Below are positions 1 to 10,245 of a stretch of 64,000 bases of DNA, one piece after another. Numbering within the stretch: position 1 is the stretch's first letter; each line of letters starts with the position of its first letter. The stretch comes from Epinephelus fuscoguttatus (lineage: Eukaryota; Chordata; Actinopteri; Perciformes; Serranidae), in NCBI RefSeq assembly GCF_011397635.1, contig NC_064754.1, positions 31,352,543 to 31,416,542 on the forward strand. The letters run 5' to 3'. A program made the translations under genes and the position numbers. The notes under the pieces were generated by a model. It had not been told where the DNA came from. It ran no database searches and saw nothing but the letters and a program-made list of their open reading frames with translations.

Positions 1-151
1 AAGCTGGCTAAAATTAGGAAGTGCAAAAACAAAGAGGAACCTATCACACAAGCAGAGTTTTCATTCATGTAGAGTCTATTGCATAGACCTGAGACAAGTG
101 TGAGATGAGAAAAGGCAAAGGAAAGTAAAAGACGAATCAAGTCTGAACAAC

Positions 152-191
152 ATGAAGATGATTTTCATAATTTTGGTCTTTCTTGTGGGAG
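152..191 (+). CDS. Gene A exon 1, signal peptide
   Basis: Thirteen codons plus one base, MKMIFIILVFLVG, followed by the donor G|GTATGT. Phase 1 out. The hydrophobic stretch right after the start is a signal peptide. Confidence 0.75.
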
Positions 192-3100
192 GTATGTTAA
201 TGGAGATTCATTCTTTTGTCAAGCTGTCTCTGCCTCTGTGTTAATGTTTGGCGTTTTTGTGGCTGTGAGCATTCTCAGGTGGAAGTTTTTGCTTTTTAAA
301 TTCACTTTTAAAATACTTTGAGTGAATGGGGAAGACTTATTTGAGATTTGTCAGTAAGAGTTGTTTGTTGTAAAAGGGGAAGGACAATTTCATCTCAAAT
401 AGAAAAACTGCACCGCTGTTTTTCAAATGAGGGTTAACTTTACTGATGAGGCTGTCAAAACAGGGGGGGTATATAGGTACCTACGAATCTTCCTTAAACT
501 TAAGAAGGCTTGTTCTTGGTAAATGTGTTGTTCCTTACAATGAAAGGAGGCTTACTCCTTCAAATTAAAGCTCAAAATTAAAGGAAAATGGGACATTTAG
601 TCTATTTGAATAACACATAACACATTCAAACAAGAAACCAGAGCGCATCAGTATGCAGTTCCTTAACTCAAGTATTGACGCAGTTATCAACTTGTATATA
701 AATTTCAACAGCATGATTGAATTGGGGAAATTCAATAGAATTACAGGGGGCACCCCTGGAGTGCACCTTCAGAGCAGTTTTTCGGAAATGATTACCCGGG
801 TTTAGAAAAATACAAAATGTACAACACAAAAAATTGATTTCTCTTACATCTGTTTATCCGTATAGTTTTACCTCTTTAGGCCTCTAAAAATGATTCAGAT
901 GAAACAATCAAAACAGAATAAACTGCCTACAACTCATAAGACAACCTGTGTCAGGGGCGGCCAGAAAGCAAAAGTTTGGAAACCACTGCTTTAAAGAACA
1001 AGATAGGTCTATTTGGTTGGTATTATACAGTGTCACTGCTAAGGTTCAACAGCTGTTTGCAAACTGACTGAATGTCTGATCTCTGTTGCTGTCTGTGTGT
1101 TTTGTGCAGGGTTATGGGAGACTGAAGCTGAGTCAGTAACAGGAGTGCTGGGACGAGAGGTCACAATAACATGCTCTCACTCTTACGCGTCCTCCAACGT
1201 CAAATATTTCTGCAAGGGAGCGTGTGGATATGAAGACATCCTAATAAGTAGCAGAAAAAATAAGAAAGCTTCTAATGGGAGATACAGTATTAATGATAGT
1301 GGAAACACATTTTATGTGACCATCTCTAGTCTGACGGAGAAAGACGCAGGAACTTACTGGTGTGGAATAGAGAGAACTGGTGTTGACACATACAATGAAG
1401 TAGTCCTCATAATCAAAAAGGGTGAGTTAATTCAGTGTTGTGTGTCAGTAGCTTTTATGGCGTTACTATTTATCATCACTTAAAGAATAAAGACCTTTGC
1501 TCCATTTCCTTTTCACTAGAAAATGGCCATTATTTCACAACACAGTCTGTCTCACACTGATCTTCTCCTTTTTGCAACAGGGGGAAAAAAAAGACACTGA
1601 AACAGCAGATAAAATGTGGCTGAGGTCCAGAGAACAAAATCGACATAATTCTTTGGTTTTTTTCTCTCAGGAAACCCTGGCGATGCCTTGGCTCAATCAA
1701 ATGCTTCATCCTCTAGTAAGCACCTGTCTGGTTGTGTGTTGATTTGTACGTGTGTGAGATAAATCCTGAGTGGTATATTGTCACTGAGATGTGATGTTGT
1801 CTCTTTTTCAGAGATACTGATGTACGTTGGAGCAAGTCTCGGGGTGATTGTGCTGGCCCTTGCAATTGTCCTTCTGATGTTCTTCAGACATCGAAAGAGA
1901 GACACCAGTGCATCTTCAGGTATAATGCTAACAGACTAATTTCATAGTAGTTTCAGAATATGATGGCAGGGTAAAAGACACATGGTAGAAAACATATGAT
2001 GTCAGTTTGTTAGCTGGAGGCAAAACACGACTCGCCACCACACAGCTGGAGGCTACATAGGAGTCTTAAAATATTGAACACAAACACTTAAATTTCATCA
2101 CATACCAACTGCCATTGGATTTCTCCGTAATGCTAACTTTTTAGCGCACTAGCTAGCATTAGCTCCAATAGCAAAACAAAGTGGACCAAGTGTCGTCCTC
2201 CTTTGTAAGTTGGCATAATAATCAACCACAAAGCCAGCCATCCCACCTTCAGCAAACCTTTCAAGTCACTGAGTGAGAGCATAAGGGTTGGCCAGTCTGG
2301 GCCCGCTAGTCAGTGTTTTTACCTCCGCCAAGGAGGTTATGTTTTTCTTATTCAAGTAACACTCGCGGTCCCGGAGAGTGAGTGACCTGACATGGTGCGT
2401 TTATAAATTCAGTCTGACGCTCTACACTAAAATGAGAACCGTGTTAGTCGAAGAAATAAATTGTTAAATTTCTATATAAAGTAATGAACTGTTAAGTTAA
2501 TCGCACATTCACTTCACTGGCGCTCTGCTGCTCTGTCGCCAAGAGAGCGCTCTGCCATTCGGAGAGTGCGGTGATCTGGATAACCGAACAATACATTCTG
2601 ACAGTGATCTGAATTTACGTACGGTCCAGTTTGTGCCAGAGTTGCAGATGGAACTTTATAATCCTTTGAACTCACTTCCTGCTTGTTCTCTCTTGGAAAA
2701 CATGAAAAGAAGCTATAATTTTCAATGAATACAAATCTCATTGTTCTTATACAGAAAAGCATTGTAGGTCAGGTAAAGCTCAGTGCACCCTGTCAGGTGT
2801 AGAGGTCAGTTTTAGGTAGTAATATAACTGGTTTTTAAACACATTATTCCAGGAACAATTAGTTTAAGTTTTCTTTTGGTTAGAAAGCAAGCAGCTACTG
2901 TGATATATCTAACCAGGACTATACTGCAGTGTTTTTTGGGAGGGGGTCAGAAAGAAGAGGCTACCGCTGATATGGCTGACATATCAATCAGAGAAAAGGC
3001 AATGCTAAGGTTGCATACAAAATGGGCCCAAAAAGTAAGGTGTGGGGAGATTGAGGCAGGTTGTTGTCTGATGACACATTCACAGACTACATTATCTGCT

Positions 3101-4695
3101 TGTTGTCAGAACCTCAGAGAGCACTGCAGCACTCAGTCCTTGTCTCTGTTGTTATCTTGGTCTTCACTATAATGCATAAAGCTGGTGGTTTGGTTAAGTC
3201 GAGTTCAGTTGGTTAATTACCACATATTCTTGTGGGTTGGGTGGTGCAGATTGCCCCTTAGGTGGCTGCGGGTTAAAAAAACGTGACCAATGTATCACTA
3301 CTGGAAAAGTTTTACAAATATATACCTTGATGGATTAAAAATTCATAAAATAAAAAGTCATAACTGAACTTGTTTGCAGTTTGTCCTTTCAATGGTGTTT
3401 TACAAATGGCGTTTCATAATGGCGGTCTCCAGGGGAAATGCTTTTTGGACCTAAGTGGATTATTTTTGTTGCAACAACATGAGTGGCCACTGGGACAAAC
3501 TGGCAACACAGCTGAGTGGTAGCACTGTAGCTACCTCTCTTATTACATCAGTGCAACTACCCAGCATCTTTTGTAATACCCAACCAGTTAGCAACCAAAT
3601 AGCTACCACATAGCAACCACCGCTTCCTACAACCTGTAGTAACTGCTCTTACACACTGAAAACCACAGCAGACTGGCCACTGCATTGGAAAAAAACAAGT
3701 AATACCTCAGCAACAATTTAGCAACCATCTATGACACCAACAATAGTCTAGAAAATTTGAAGGTACATCATGCCTTGTGAAATGGGGGCGCCATCTATGA
3801 GGTATGTTCTCTGTTACTACTTTTACCAAAGTGTATGCACACAGTCCAGAAACAAGACAGATGACAATATCCAGGTATGTTAGTGGAGGCAGTGCATCAG
3901 GGTCTGTGATCCAGCCCTGGGCTGTCAAGTCAAATGGATTCAATGTTGTTAATTGTGATTAGTAGGTCCGAAAACTGTTGCCTGACCACCGTGGCACACG
4001 CAGTCCTCACAAGATGGCGCCCCCATCCAGTCATTGAACACAGCATGACCTGAACCTCACGTTCTCTATTAGTACTGCCTTTAACATGTATTAACACTTT
4101 TAAAGTATAAAGTGGTAGCTAATATGTAAGTGAGCAGCAAGCAACAAGACAGCAATACCATTTTCCATATTGTATTTTTTTGTTTTAGTCTGTTTTGCAA
4201 ACATGTCTGTCCTTCCTCTTTTCCTGGCAGCAAGTTACTGTTTGTTTGGTTTTTTTTGGCTATGCTAAATGTAGCATTGTGGCACCGGAAAGAAAAAAAA
4301 TATTTCAGGAAGTGAAAGTAAAAAGTGTGGTTTTCATTTCACAGCAATCTAAAACTTGTCACTGTATCATCACTCTCTATTCAGGAAAGGACCATGATGT
4401 GGCCTATGCAACAGTAACTATTCATAAACAGAATGGACAGAACATCACTACTTCCTCTTTAACAGCCAATAAGGATCAAGACACAGACAGCAGGACTAAC
4501 GGCTCATCAACCACTCAGCACCAAGATACCAGCAATATTTACTCCAATGTGGCCGTTTCATCCGAGCCTCAGATCCAACCCGAGGGCCTCTTCTACTCCA
4601 CTGTTAGCTTCAACAAACACACAGACTGTAGCACTGTCACACCTCACACTGAAGCACCCACATACTCCGCTATCAAAATACAAAGCAACAGATGA
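152..4695 (+). CDS. CD300/CMRF35-like inhibitory receptor, gene A (5 exons)
   Basis: Single-pass immune receptor of the CD300/pIgR-like type, 271 aa from exons 152-191, 1110-1421, 1671-1715, 1812-1919 and 4385-4695, all joined in phase 1. The start is the ATG opening a short hydrophobic leader. Residues 14-117 form one V-type Ig domain: core cysteines C35 and C98 (TYWCG context with DAGTYW), plus the second close pair C48/C52 (YFCKGAC) typical of CD300 and pIgR domains. Exon 4 gives a transmembrane helix at about 135-158 followed by RHRKR. The tail carries ITIMs VAYATV (Y176) and LFYSTV (Y239), plus Y221 (YSNV) and Y262 (YSAI), predicting recruitment of SH2 phosphatases. The neighbouring units B and C share this plan, so this is a tandem family. 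The ligand is unknown. It could equally be named pIgR-like; I give no symbol because orthology is unclear. Confidence 0.85.
1110..1421 (+). CDS. Gene A exon 2, V-type Ig domain
   Basis: Acceptor TTTTGTGCAG and donor G|GTGAGT bound a 312-base exon encoding the whole Ig V fold, with C35, the C48/C52 pair and DAGTYWC. Phase 1-1. Confidence 0.88.
1671..1715 (+). CDS. Gene A exon 3, short stalk
   Basis: A 45-base exon between TTTTTTCTCTCAG and A|GTAAGC. It encodes a Ser/Ala/Asn-rich 15-residue stalk and is phase 1-1. Confidence 0.65.
1812..1919 (+). CDS. Gene A exon 4, transmembrane helix
   Basis: A 108-base exon between CTCTTTTTCAG and G|GTATAA. It encodes a hydrophobic helix (LGVIVLALAIVLLMFF) and a basic stop-transfer RHRKR. 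Confidence 0.8.
1920..4384 (+). other. Gene A intron 4 with decayed repeat DNA
   Basis: A 2.5 kb intron. It includes a piece of common teleost repeat (CCTCCGCCAAGGAGGTTATG at about 2324-2343) and no convincing coding sequence. The small open frames here lack family resemblance. Confidence 0.5.
4385..4695 (+). CDS. Gene A exon 5, ITIM cytoplasmic tail
   Basis: Begins after CTCTATTCAG and ends at TGA. It carries four tyrosine motifs, two of which fit the ITIM consensus (VAYATV, LFYSTV). A polyadenylation signal AATAAA lies downstream at 5077-5082. Confidence 0.82.
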
Positions 4696-5076
4696 ATCAA
4701 CTGTGCATGACAATGCCTGAGCTCAGTGCTGATCATCCTCAGTGCTGTATCTTCCTTTGCTATAAGAGTTTGAGTTATGCTTGCAAATACCCACCACTAT
4801 AATAATATTTTGCACTTATTTATTTTTTACATGTATGCAGGACAGACATTATCAGTAACACCAACACATTCTCACTCTGACCTTGTCACATACTGTATTG
4901 ATGTGCTTGGTCATGGACTTTCCACGTCCACATACGATGTGCAAGGTACCCTGGGTGAGTTGGTTGTTGACGTTCTGGGACACCGTGTCAAGTTCTGCCT
5001 GTTATATGCATTGTCATTTTTCAAATACACTTCCATTTTCACAGGAAATTTAACTTTCTCATACAGTCTCTTTCAA

Positions 5077-5082
5077 AATAAA
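5077..5082 (+). terminator. Candidate polyadenylation signal, gene A
   Basis: AATAAA 382 bases beyond the gene A stop codon, the first canonical hexamer I see downstream. Confidence 0.4.
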
Positions 5083-5504
5083 CACACTACGTTGGTACAA
5101 CACTGTGAATTGAATTTTTTTTTTCCTTCACCAACAAAAAAAGCACACAGTTCGGTTTAGGTAAAAAGAACAGGGTTTGGCTTTAGACTCTTATGGGATG
5201 CTAACAGCGCTCTCCTGGGTCAAGGCCAGTGTTTGTTGGACCCATCGACCACTTAACTTTTATTCTTGTCCTGCCATGTTTCACCCTGACGCCGCCAAGC
5301 GCTATTAAACTGTACCTGTGACCACAGTTCTTGCCAATGTTAGCTTTTTTCGTCAGTGTGCGCAAGTCACTGCCCAAGCACCGGGTTTCAACGACTTTGG
5401 AGTCTCGGGTGAAGGTTGGTGTTTGTTAGACACATCCACCACCCCTCCCACCTGCCCCACTTTCATTCGCTGCCTTAACTTTCGTCCTTGTCCCGCCTTC
5501 CTCC

Positions 5505-5620
5505 CACAGTCCAAAGACATGCAGGTTAACTGGTGACTCTCACCCAATGTCAGCTGGGATAGGCTCCAGCCCCTCCGCGACCCTCAAGGGAATAAGTGGT
5601 TATGAAAATGGATGAATATT
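5505..5620 (-). repeat. Teleost interspersed repeat copy
   Basis: Contains CCAAAGACATGCAGGTTAA and GGGATAGGCTCCAGCCCC. The same family recurs in opposite orientation at about 46670-46890 and 49310-49520, so it is a dispersed repeat. I cannot assign the class. Confidence 0.6.
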
Positions 5621-5868
5621 GTTCAGTAAGTATATTGTCATTCGCATGTTTATGAAGTTTTAATAATTAAGATTAAAAGCAATAAACAAAGTCAGGACAA
5701 ATTGTGGTCATTTTTTGTTTTGGCTGTACTGCTAAGCTGGTCAAATAGCACTTAAGCCCCTCTGCTTCTCACACTCATTATACTGCATATAGAGTGAGTA
5801 TGAGTGTCTGTGGTTGTCAGGATTTAGTGGAGAAGTGAAACATGTTCACACCAACAACTCAGAATATT

Positions 5869-5891
5869 CACACACACACAGACACACACAG

Positions 5892-5930
<39 letters not shown>
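5869..5930. repeat. (CA)n microsatellite
   Basis: About 60 bases of almost perfect CA dinucleotide repeat. Confidence 0.95.
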
Positions 5931-5931
<1 letters not shown>

Positions 5932-6153
5932 CTTTACTTAGAAAGAACTGAGAATGTGATGTGAGCAAAAAAAAAAAAGAGGCTTCATTATGACACACCT
6001 AATACTGTTGAACACTTCCTTGTTCACTGTGGGGCTCCAGTGGTGCCTTAGATTGAATTTCGACTTAGTGAAGTGGTCTGAGAGTCTGAGAGTTGGTGAC
6101 GGGCAGAGAAGTTAGACCCCAAGGGGAAAAAGGTGGGAGAGAATTAAACAAAG

Positions 6154-6199
6154 ATGGCGATGAGGAAAATGCTTCTTCTAAGCACCTGGCTGTTCCCAG
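6154..6199 (+). CDS. Gene B exon 1, signal peptide
   Basis: Fifteen codons plus one base ending at the strong donor CAG|GTGAGT. Three ATGs occur in the first six codons; the first is taken. Confidence 0.72.
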
Positions 6200-9100
6200 G
6201 TGAGTGCTGATAACAACACATTCCAGCTGCAGGTTTAAAATAATCTACCTACAGGGTTGATATCTTTTATTATACAGCTGAGAATATTTGAATTTTTTGT
6301 GCCAGTTTAGATACAAAAAATGTCTGTAATTACTGTAGTTAATCAATAAATAATAATCTCCTGTGTTTATTTTTGTGTTGAAGCAGTCAGATGCCAACAA
6401 TCAAAGATAATTCTATCAGCCCGGGAGGGAGGGCTGGTTAACATCCTCTGCTCATATGACTCTGGGTATGAAAAATATCCTAAGTATTTCTCAAAAGGCA
6501 TTTATGCTAAAAGAAGGACCATCTTTAAAATCACTGGTAATATGTGCAAAGAGAAGCCACAAGAAAGGAAATATTACTCCTGTGATGATACGAAAAAAAG
6601 GATCCTGAATGTCACCATCTATAAACTGACCCTGAATGATGCCGGGACATACTGGTGTGAAATAGATGCATACTTTTATGATCCTAAAACAGAAATCGAG
6701 CTCAAAGTCAACAAAGGTATGTCAAAGTTAATTATTTTCTTTCTATCTTGAGCTATCTTTCCTATTACTGCACTTGTGTTCATTCTTCCTCCCTGAACAT
6801 CTATAGTCTTTTTCTGACAGCTCCTGCGCCTCCTAAACCTCCACTGGTCACATCAAATCCTCCTGAGTCAACCACAGCTCAAGCCATCACCAGGAACCAG
6901 CGACAATCAGACACAACTACAGGTTACTTACACTGTATGTATTACACTGTGTTCAGGAATATACTCTATAGACATTTTCATAAGCTATTTATGAAGATAT
7001 TTTTAAAATATTATCTGCTTTTACCCAGTGACAGAGAGGGCCAGTAGTACAACACTGTGGCCCACACCACCTGCAGGTGTGCACACAGGTAACACCTCCC
7101 ACACAACAATTTATTGAGTTTTCTATATTTCAAGCCACCTCGACTACTGTAATGCACTTTCTACTGGCCTTCCATAAAAAACCACTGAGAGACTTAAGCG
7201 CATTCAAAACTCTGCAGCTTGGCTGTTAACCAGAACCAAGAGGAGAGAGCACATCAGGCCAGTCTCAGCTGCTCTGCACTGGCTTCCTGTTGCATTTAGA
7301 ACTGATTAAAGGTTCACCTCCTTCTATACAAAGCCCTACATGGGTTGGGACAGAGCTACATTAAACGTACCGGTTCACTTTAGCCTTAACTAGGACCCTA
7401 CAATACCAGAGTGACGACACTTCCATTGACTCCTGTGGTATGCTGAAGTTAAGCCTCACGCACCCTCTACTGGGGCATGAGCGCATTACCTGTCCGACCA
7501 GAAACCTAATTACTTAAAGTATGTGTGACGCGCACGTGCTTGTAAGTTGATGAAAACGGCCTTTTTTTTTTTACTTTTAGATGTCTTGGTCATATTAATG
7601 CTTATAATTTATTTATTTCAAAATGTAGACAGTAACATTATGGTAGACAACTGTTGTTTTTTTTTGTACGTGTAAACGGGTCACCGATGCTCCTATTACG
7701 GTAGATTATGGTAGATTATGCTTTTAGGTTTGCTTGACTTTGGAAATGCACAAGAATTCCTGGTCGGTAGCAATGCAGCAATACTGAAGTTCAGTCAGAT
7801 CTTGGTCGGATATGCAATGCGCTATCCTGCCAGTAGAGGGCACGTGACCAACTTTCCGTTTGACCAATGTGTGTCGCTACTCTGGTATAGAGTGTGCCAG
7901 GGCTGACGTCAAAACCCGGAAGTTTAGCATCGCGCTGGTTCCCGGAAGAGACAGTGAATGTGATTATTGCATTGCATTTTGGATTATGTCAGAAAATAAG
8001 CTCTGTGGCTAACACAAGTTTATGTTACTTACAGGTTTTGTTCAGCGAGATAATCTTCACATATGAACACCTTTCATACCGCATTTGAAGCTTAAATGCG
8101 ATCACCAGAAGTAAAACGCTAACGTTAGGCTTTAATGGACTACATGACTACTCCACGGTCGCATGACTCTTGATGTCACTGCCACTAAGCTTTCAATTGA
8201 TTTCGGCCGCTTTATTTTAAAAACATTGTATAATGGGGAAATCGGACTGTTTAAGCTAAATAAGAAGCTGTAATGGCGGACTGCCAGCACTCTCGCCTGT
8301 TCGGGGGTGATGACATTTAATGTACCCGACAGGGTTTGTAGGTTTGTAGTCGTATTGAGCAACTTGTTAGCAACCGCCTTTTTTACGACACGTAAAAGCT
8401 TCAAAATTCACAAGTAGGGTATTTACTGACGTGTTTTATGTCGTAGAACAAAACCTGAAACTCGCTTAAACTTTTGTTAACTACAGACCTTATTTGAGGC
8501 ATTTTACCAAAATCCCATTCAAAAAACGTATTGACTTTTAGACGAGAGAACCAGAAGTGCTAAAAGCGCTAACGGAGTTCCGGGTTTACTAGCACACTCT
8601 ATTGTAGGGTCCAAGCCTTAACTAGCTCTGACTTCCCTGATACAGATCTGAAACGCTTTCCTTTTACGCTTTTACTTTCTCTTTACGCTTCATGCTGCTG
8701 CAGCTCTTTTAAAATCTTACTTGATTTCATGATTTATAATTTTGCAAATCTTTGATTTTATAAATCAGGCAATCCATGTTTTAAACTGTTTTAAATGTCC
8801 TTTTATATCAAATTGTCTTGAAGTCCATTATGTCTTTTCTAATGTGAAGCACTCACTGCTTATACTGACCTTATTGTAAAGAACTTTGTGCTGCATTTCT
8901 TTAACGAACTATGTAGTAACTATGTGGTCAGTAACAAGCCAGTCTATCTAAAAAGTCTCAGTTGCTGCATGTTGCTCCCTCTCTCTCTCTCCCCCTTTCA
9001 CGCTTGTCTGTCCTATCGATTGATGGCTTAAAAATGCCCAAAAGATATCTTAAAAAAAAAAAGTCTCAGTTTTTTGTTGTTTTTTTTTTTTTTCAAAAAA

Positions 9101-10245
9101 TTCAAATATATCTCAAAATAAAGATAAACACAAATCCAGCATATAAATAACAAAGACAAATCGGCTTATTCCTACAGAAACAAACAAACAAACAAACAAA
9201 CAAACAAACAAAAAACCCCAACCCATTTAATTTACAGCACACGGCACTGATGATGGGCAAACTGTTACCCCTGAATCCTTGTCAAATAAATCTATGATGT
9301 ATAAACATACAGTCAATGATTATTATTTTAAAGTTTGTATTGTATACAACATATAAAGGTCTGTTCATACATGGCATTTTCGGCCGTCCTACACGTTACT
9401 GTAGGCCCAGTTTAATATGCAGTCCCTGCTCTGTCTCTCTTAAAGCTAGCATAGTGGCTAAGGTCATGCTGTAATGTCACCTGTTTCCTTTTTAGAGGTT
9501 TGTATCTGCTAAGGTTTTAAAAGGAAAAGCTTATGTCAATTTGTTATTCAAGGCCAAATGTGTTTTCCAAGCTTAAATTTGTACTGAACTGATAAATTAA
9601 AGAGCATTTTGGGTTTCTTTTTCTTTTTCTTTAAGATTTACATTTTTGTCAAGTAAAAGTAAACAGGCGAACAGATAGGAGATGTATATTTTGTTTGGAG
9701 CGTGTCTTGTGTTGAATGCGATACTACTCTTCACTTTAGCGTTACCACCACTGGCAGGAAAGGAGCTGTACTTGGTTGTGGCAGCTGCTGCTGCTGCTGC
9801 TACTGCTGTGTTGCTGCTGGGTCTGGTGGTGTTTTTGTACTTCAGACTGAGGAAACACAGACATGATACAGCAGGAGGTGAGTGACCTCAATCACACTTC
9901 TTTGTCTCTGCAACATAATTATTTACCAAACAATTTTCCGATTGCCAATCAGGGGAACTGGACTCACATTATTCTATAATAACTATTTATCCTGGTTAGG
10001 CTCTAATGCTTGGTTTTGTATTACAAGATGCTCCTGCAACGGTAATCAGTCAGCGAGTGGATAACGTGTACAGCATCACCAGCCCCTCCACTGAGCCTGG
10101 AGACCAGCACATCACGGAGGACGTCCATCTGATCTACTCCACAGTCCGCTTCAACACAGAGGCAGCCGCTCAGCCCAGGAGACAGATAACATCAGCTGCT
10201 GGACCCTCTGAGGTGTACGCCGCTATCATGCACCCACAAACATAG
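6154..10245 (+). CDS. CD300/CMRF35-like inhibitory receptor, gene B (6 exons)
   Basis: Second receptor of the cluster, 297 aa from exons 6154-6199, 6387-6716, 6821-6922, 7029-7088, 9740-9877 and 10028-10245, all phase 1. It has a leader (MAMRKMLLLSTWLFP), then one V-type Ig domain with core cysteines C37 and C106 (DAGTYWC). The position that is Cys in the usual YFCKG motif is Ser here (S51, YFSKG), while extra cysteines C69 and C81 are present. Two Pro/Thr-rich exons form a longer stalk than in gene A. The transmembrane segment (about 190-214) contains seven consecutive alanines from a GCT repeat. The tail has one clear ITIM, LIYSTV (Y262), and weaker Y240 and Y289 sites. Uncertain points are the donor of exon 4 (7076 or 7088, both in frame) and the acceptor of exon 5 (9740 or 9758, both in frame). 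Confidence 0.82.
6387..6716 (+). CDS. Gene B exon 2, V-type Ig domain
   Basis: Acceptor GTTGAAGCAG and donor AAAG|GTATGT. The 330-base frame is open throughout and ends in DAGTYWCEID plus a G strand. A second AG four bases downstream (TCAG) would break the phase. Confidence 0.85.
6821..6922 (+). CDS. Gene B exon 3, Pro/Thr stalk
   Basis: A 102-base exon between TTTTTCTGACAG and ACAG|GTTACT, encoding a Pro/Ser/Thr-rich stalk (APAPPKPPLVTSNPPESTT). Phase 1-1. Confidence 0.7.
7029..7088 (+). CDS. Gene B exon 4, stalk
   Basis: A 60-base phase 1-1 exon after TTTTACCCAG, encoding Thr/Ser/Pro residues. Donors at 7076|7077 (GTGTGC) and 7088|7089 (GTAACA) both keep the frame. Confidence 0.55.
7125..7392 (+). 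mobile_element. L2-type LINE reverse-transcriptase relic (5' part)
   Basis: Translates to a degraded LDYCNAL...GLP followed by LKRIQNSAAWLLTRTKR and ALHWLPV, the C-terminal reverse-transcriptase signature of L2-like LINEs. An in-frame stop shows it is dead. The relic is interrupted at 7393 by another element and appears to resume at 8614. Confidence 0.65.
7393..8613. mobile_element. 1.2 kb DNA-transposon-like element with target-site duplication
   Basis: Bounded by inverted GGACCCTACAATA (7393-7405) and its complement TATTGTAGGGTCC (8600-8612, one mismatch). It is flanked by identical 11-mers AGCCTTAACTA at 7382-7392 and 8614-8624, the footprint of an insertion. An inner inverted pair (AGAGTGTGCCAG at about 7889 and CTAGCACACTCT at about 8589) lies near the ends. 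No transposase frame is recognisable, so it is probably non-autonomous. Confidence 0.7.
8614..8900 (+). mobile_element. L2-type LINE relic (3' part)
   Basis: Sequence after the inserted element continues the interrupted L2-like relic and includes GTAAAGAACTTTGTGCTGC, typical of L2-like 3' tails. Confidence 0.4.
9178..9212. repeat. (CAAA)n microsatellite
   Basis: Eight or more tandem CAAA units. Confidence 0.9.
9740..9877 (+). CDS. Gene B exon 5, alanine-rich transmembrane helix
   Basis: Preceded by a pyrimidine-rich TACTCTTCACTTTAG and ended by G|GTGAGT. A GCT/CTG trinucleotide run codes for the core of the membrane helix. An alternative in-frame acceptor exists at 9757|9758. Confidence 0.72.
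10028..10245 (+). CDS. Gene B exon 6, ITIM tail
   Basis: Open from the acceptor TTACAAG to TAG. Contains LIYSTV (ITIM) and EVYAAI, at positions matching the LFYSTV and TYSAI sites of gene A. Confidence 0.8.

Larger units (their letters stand above)
4696..6153. other. Gene A 3' region and intergenic DNA
   Basis: Holds the likely gene A 3' UTR, an interspersed-repeat copy at about 5505-5620 and a CA microsatellite at 5869-5930. No further gene is visible. Confidence 0.5.
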
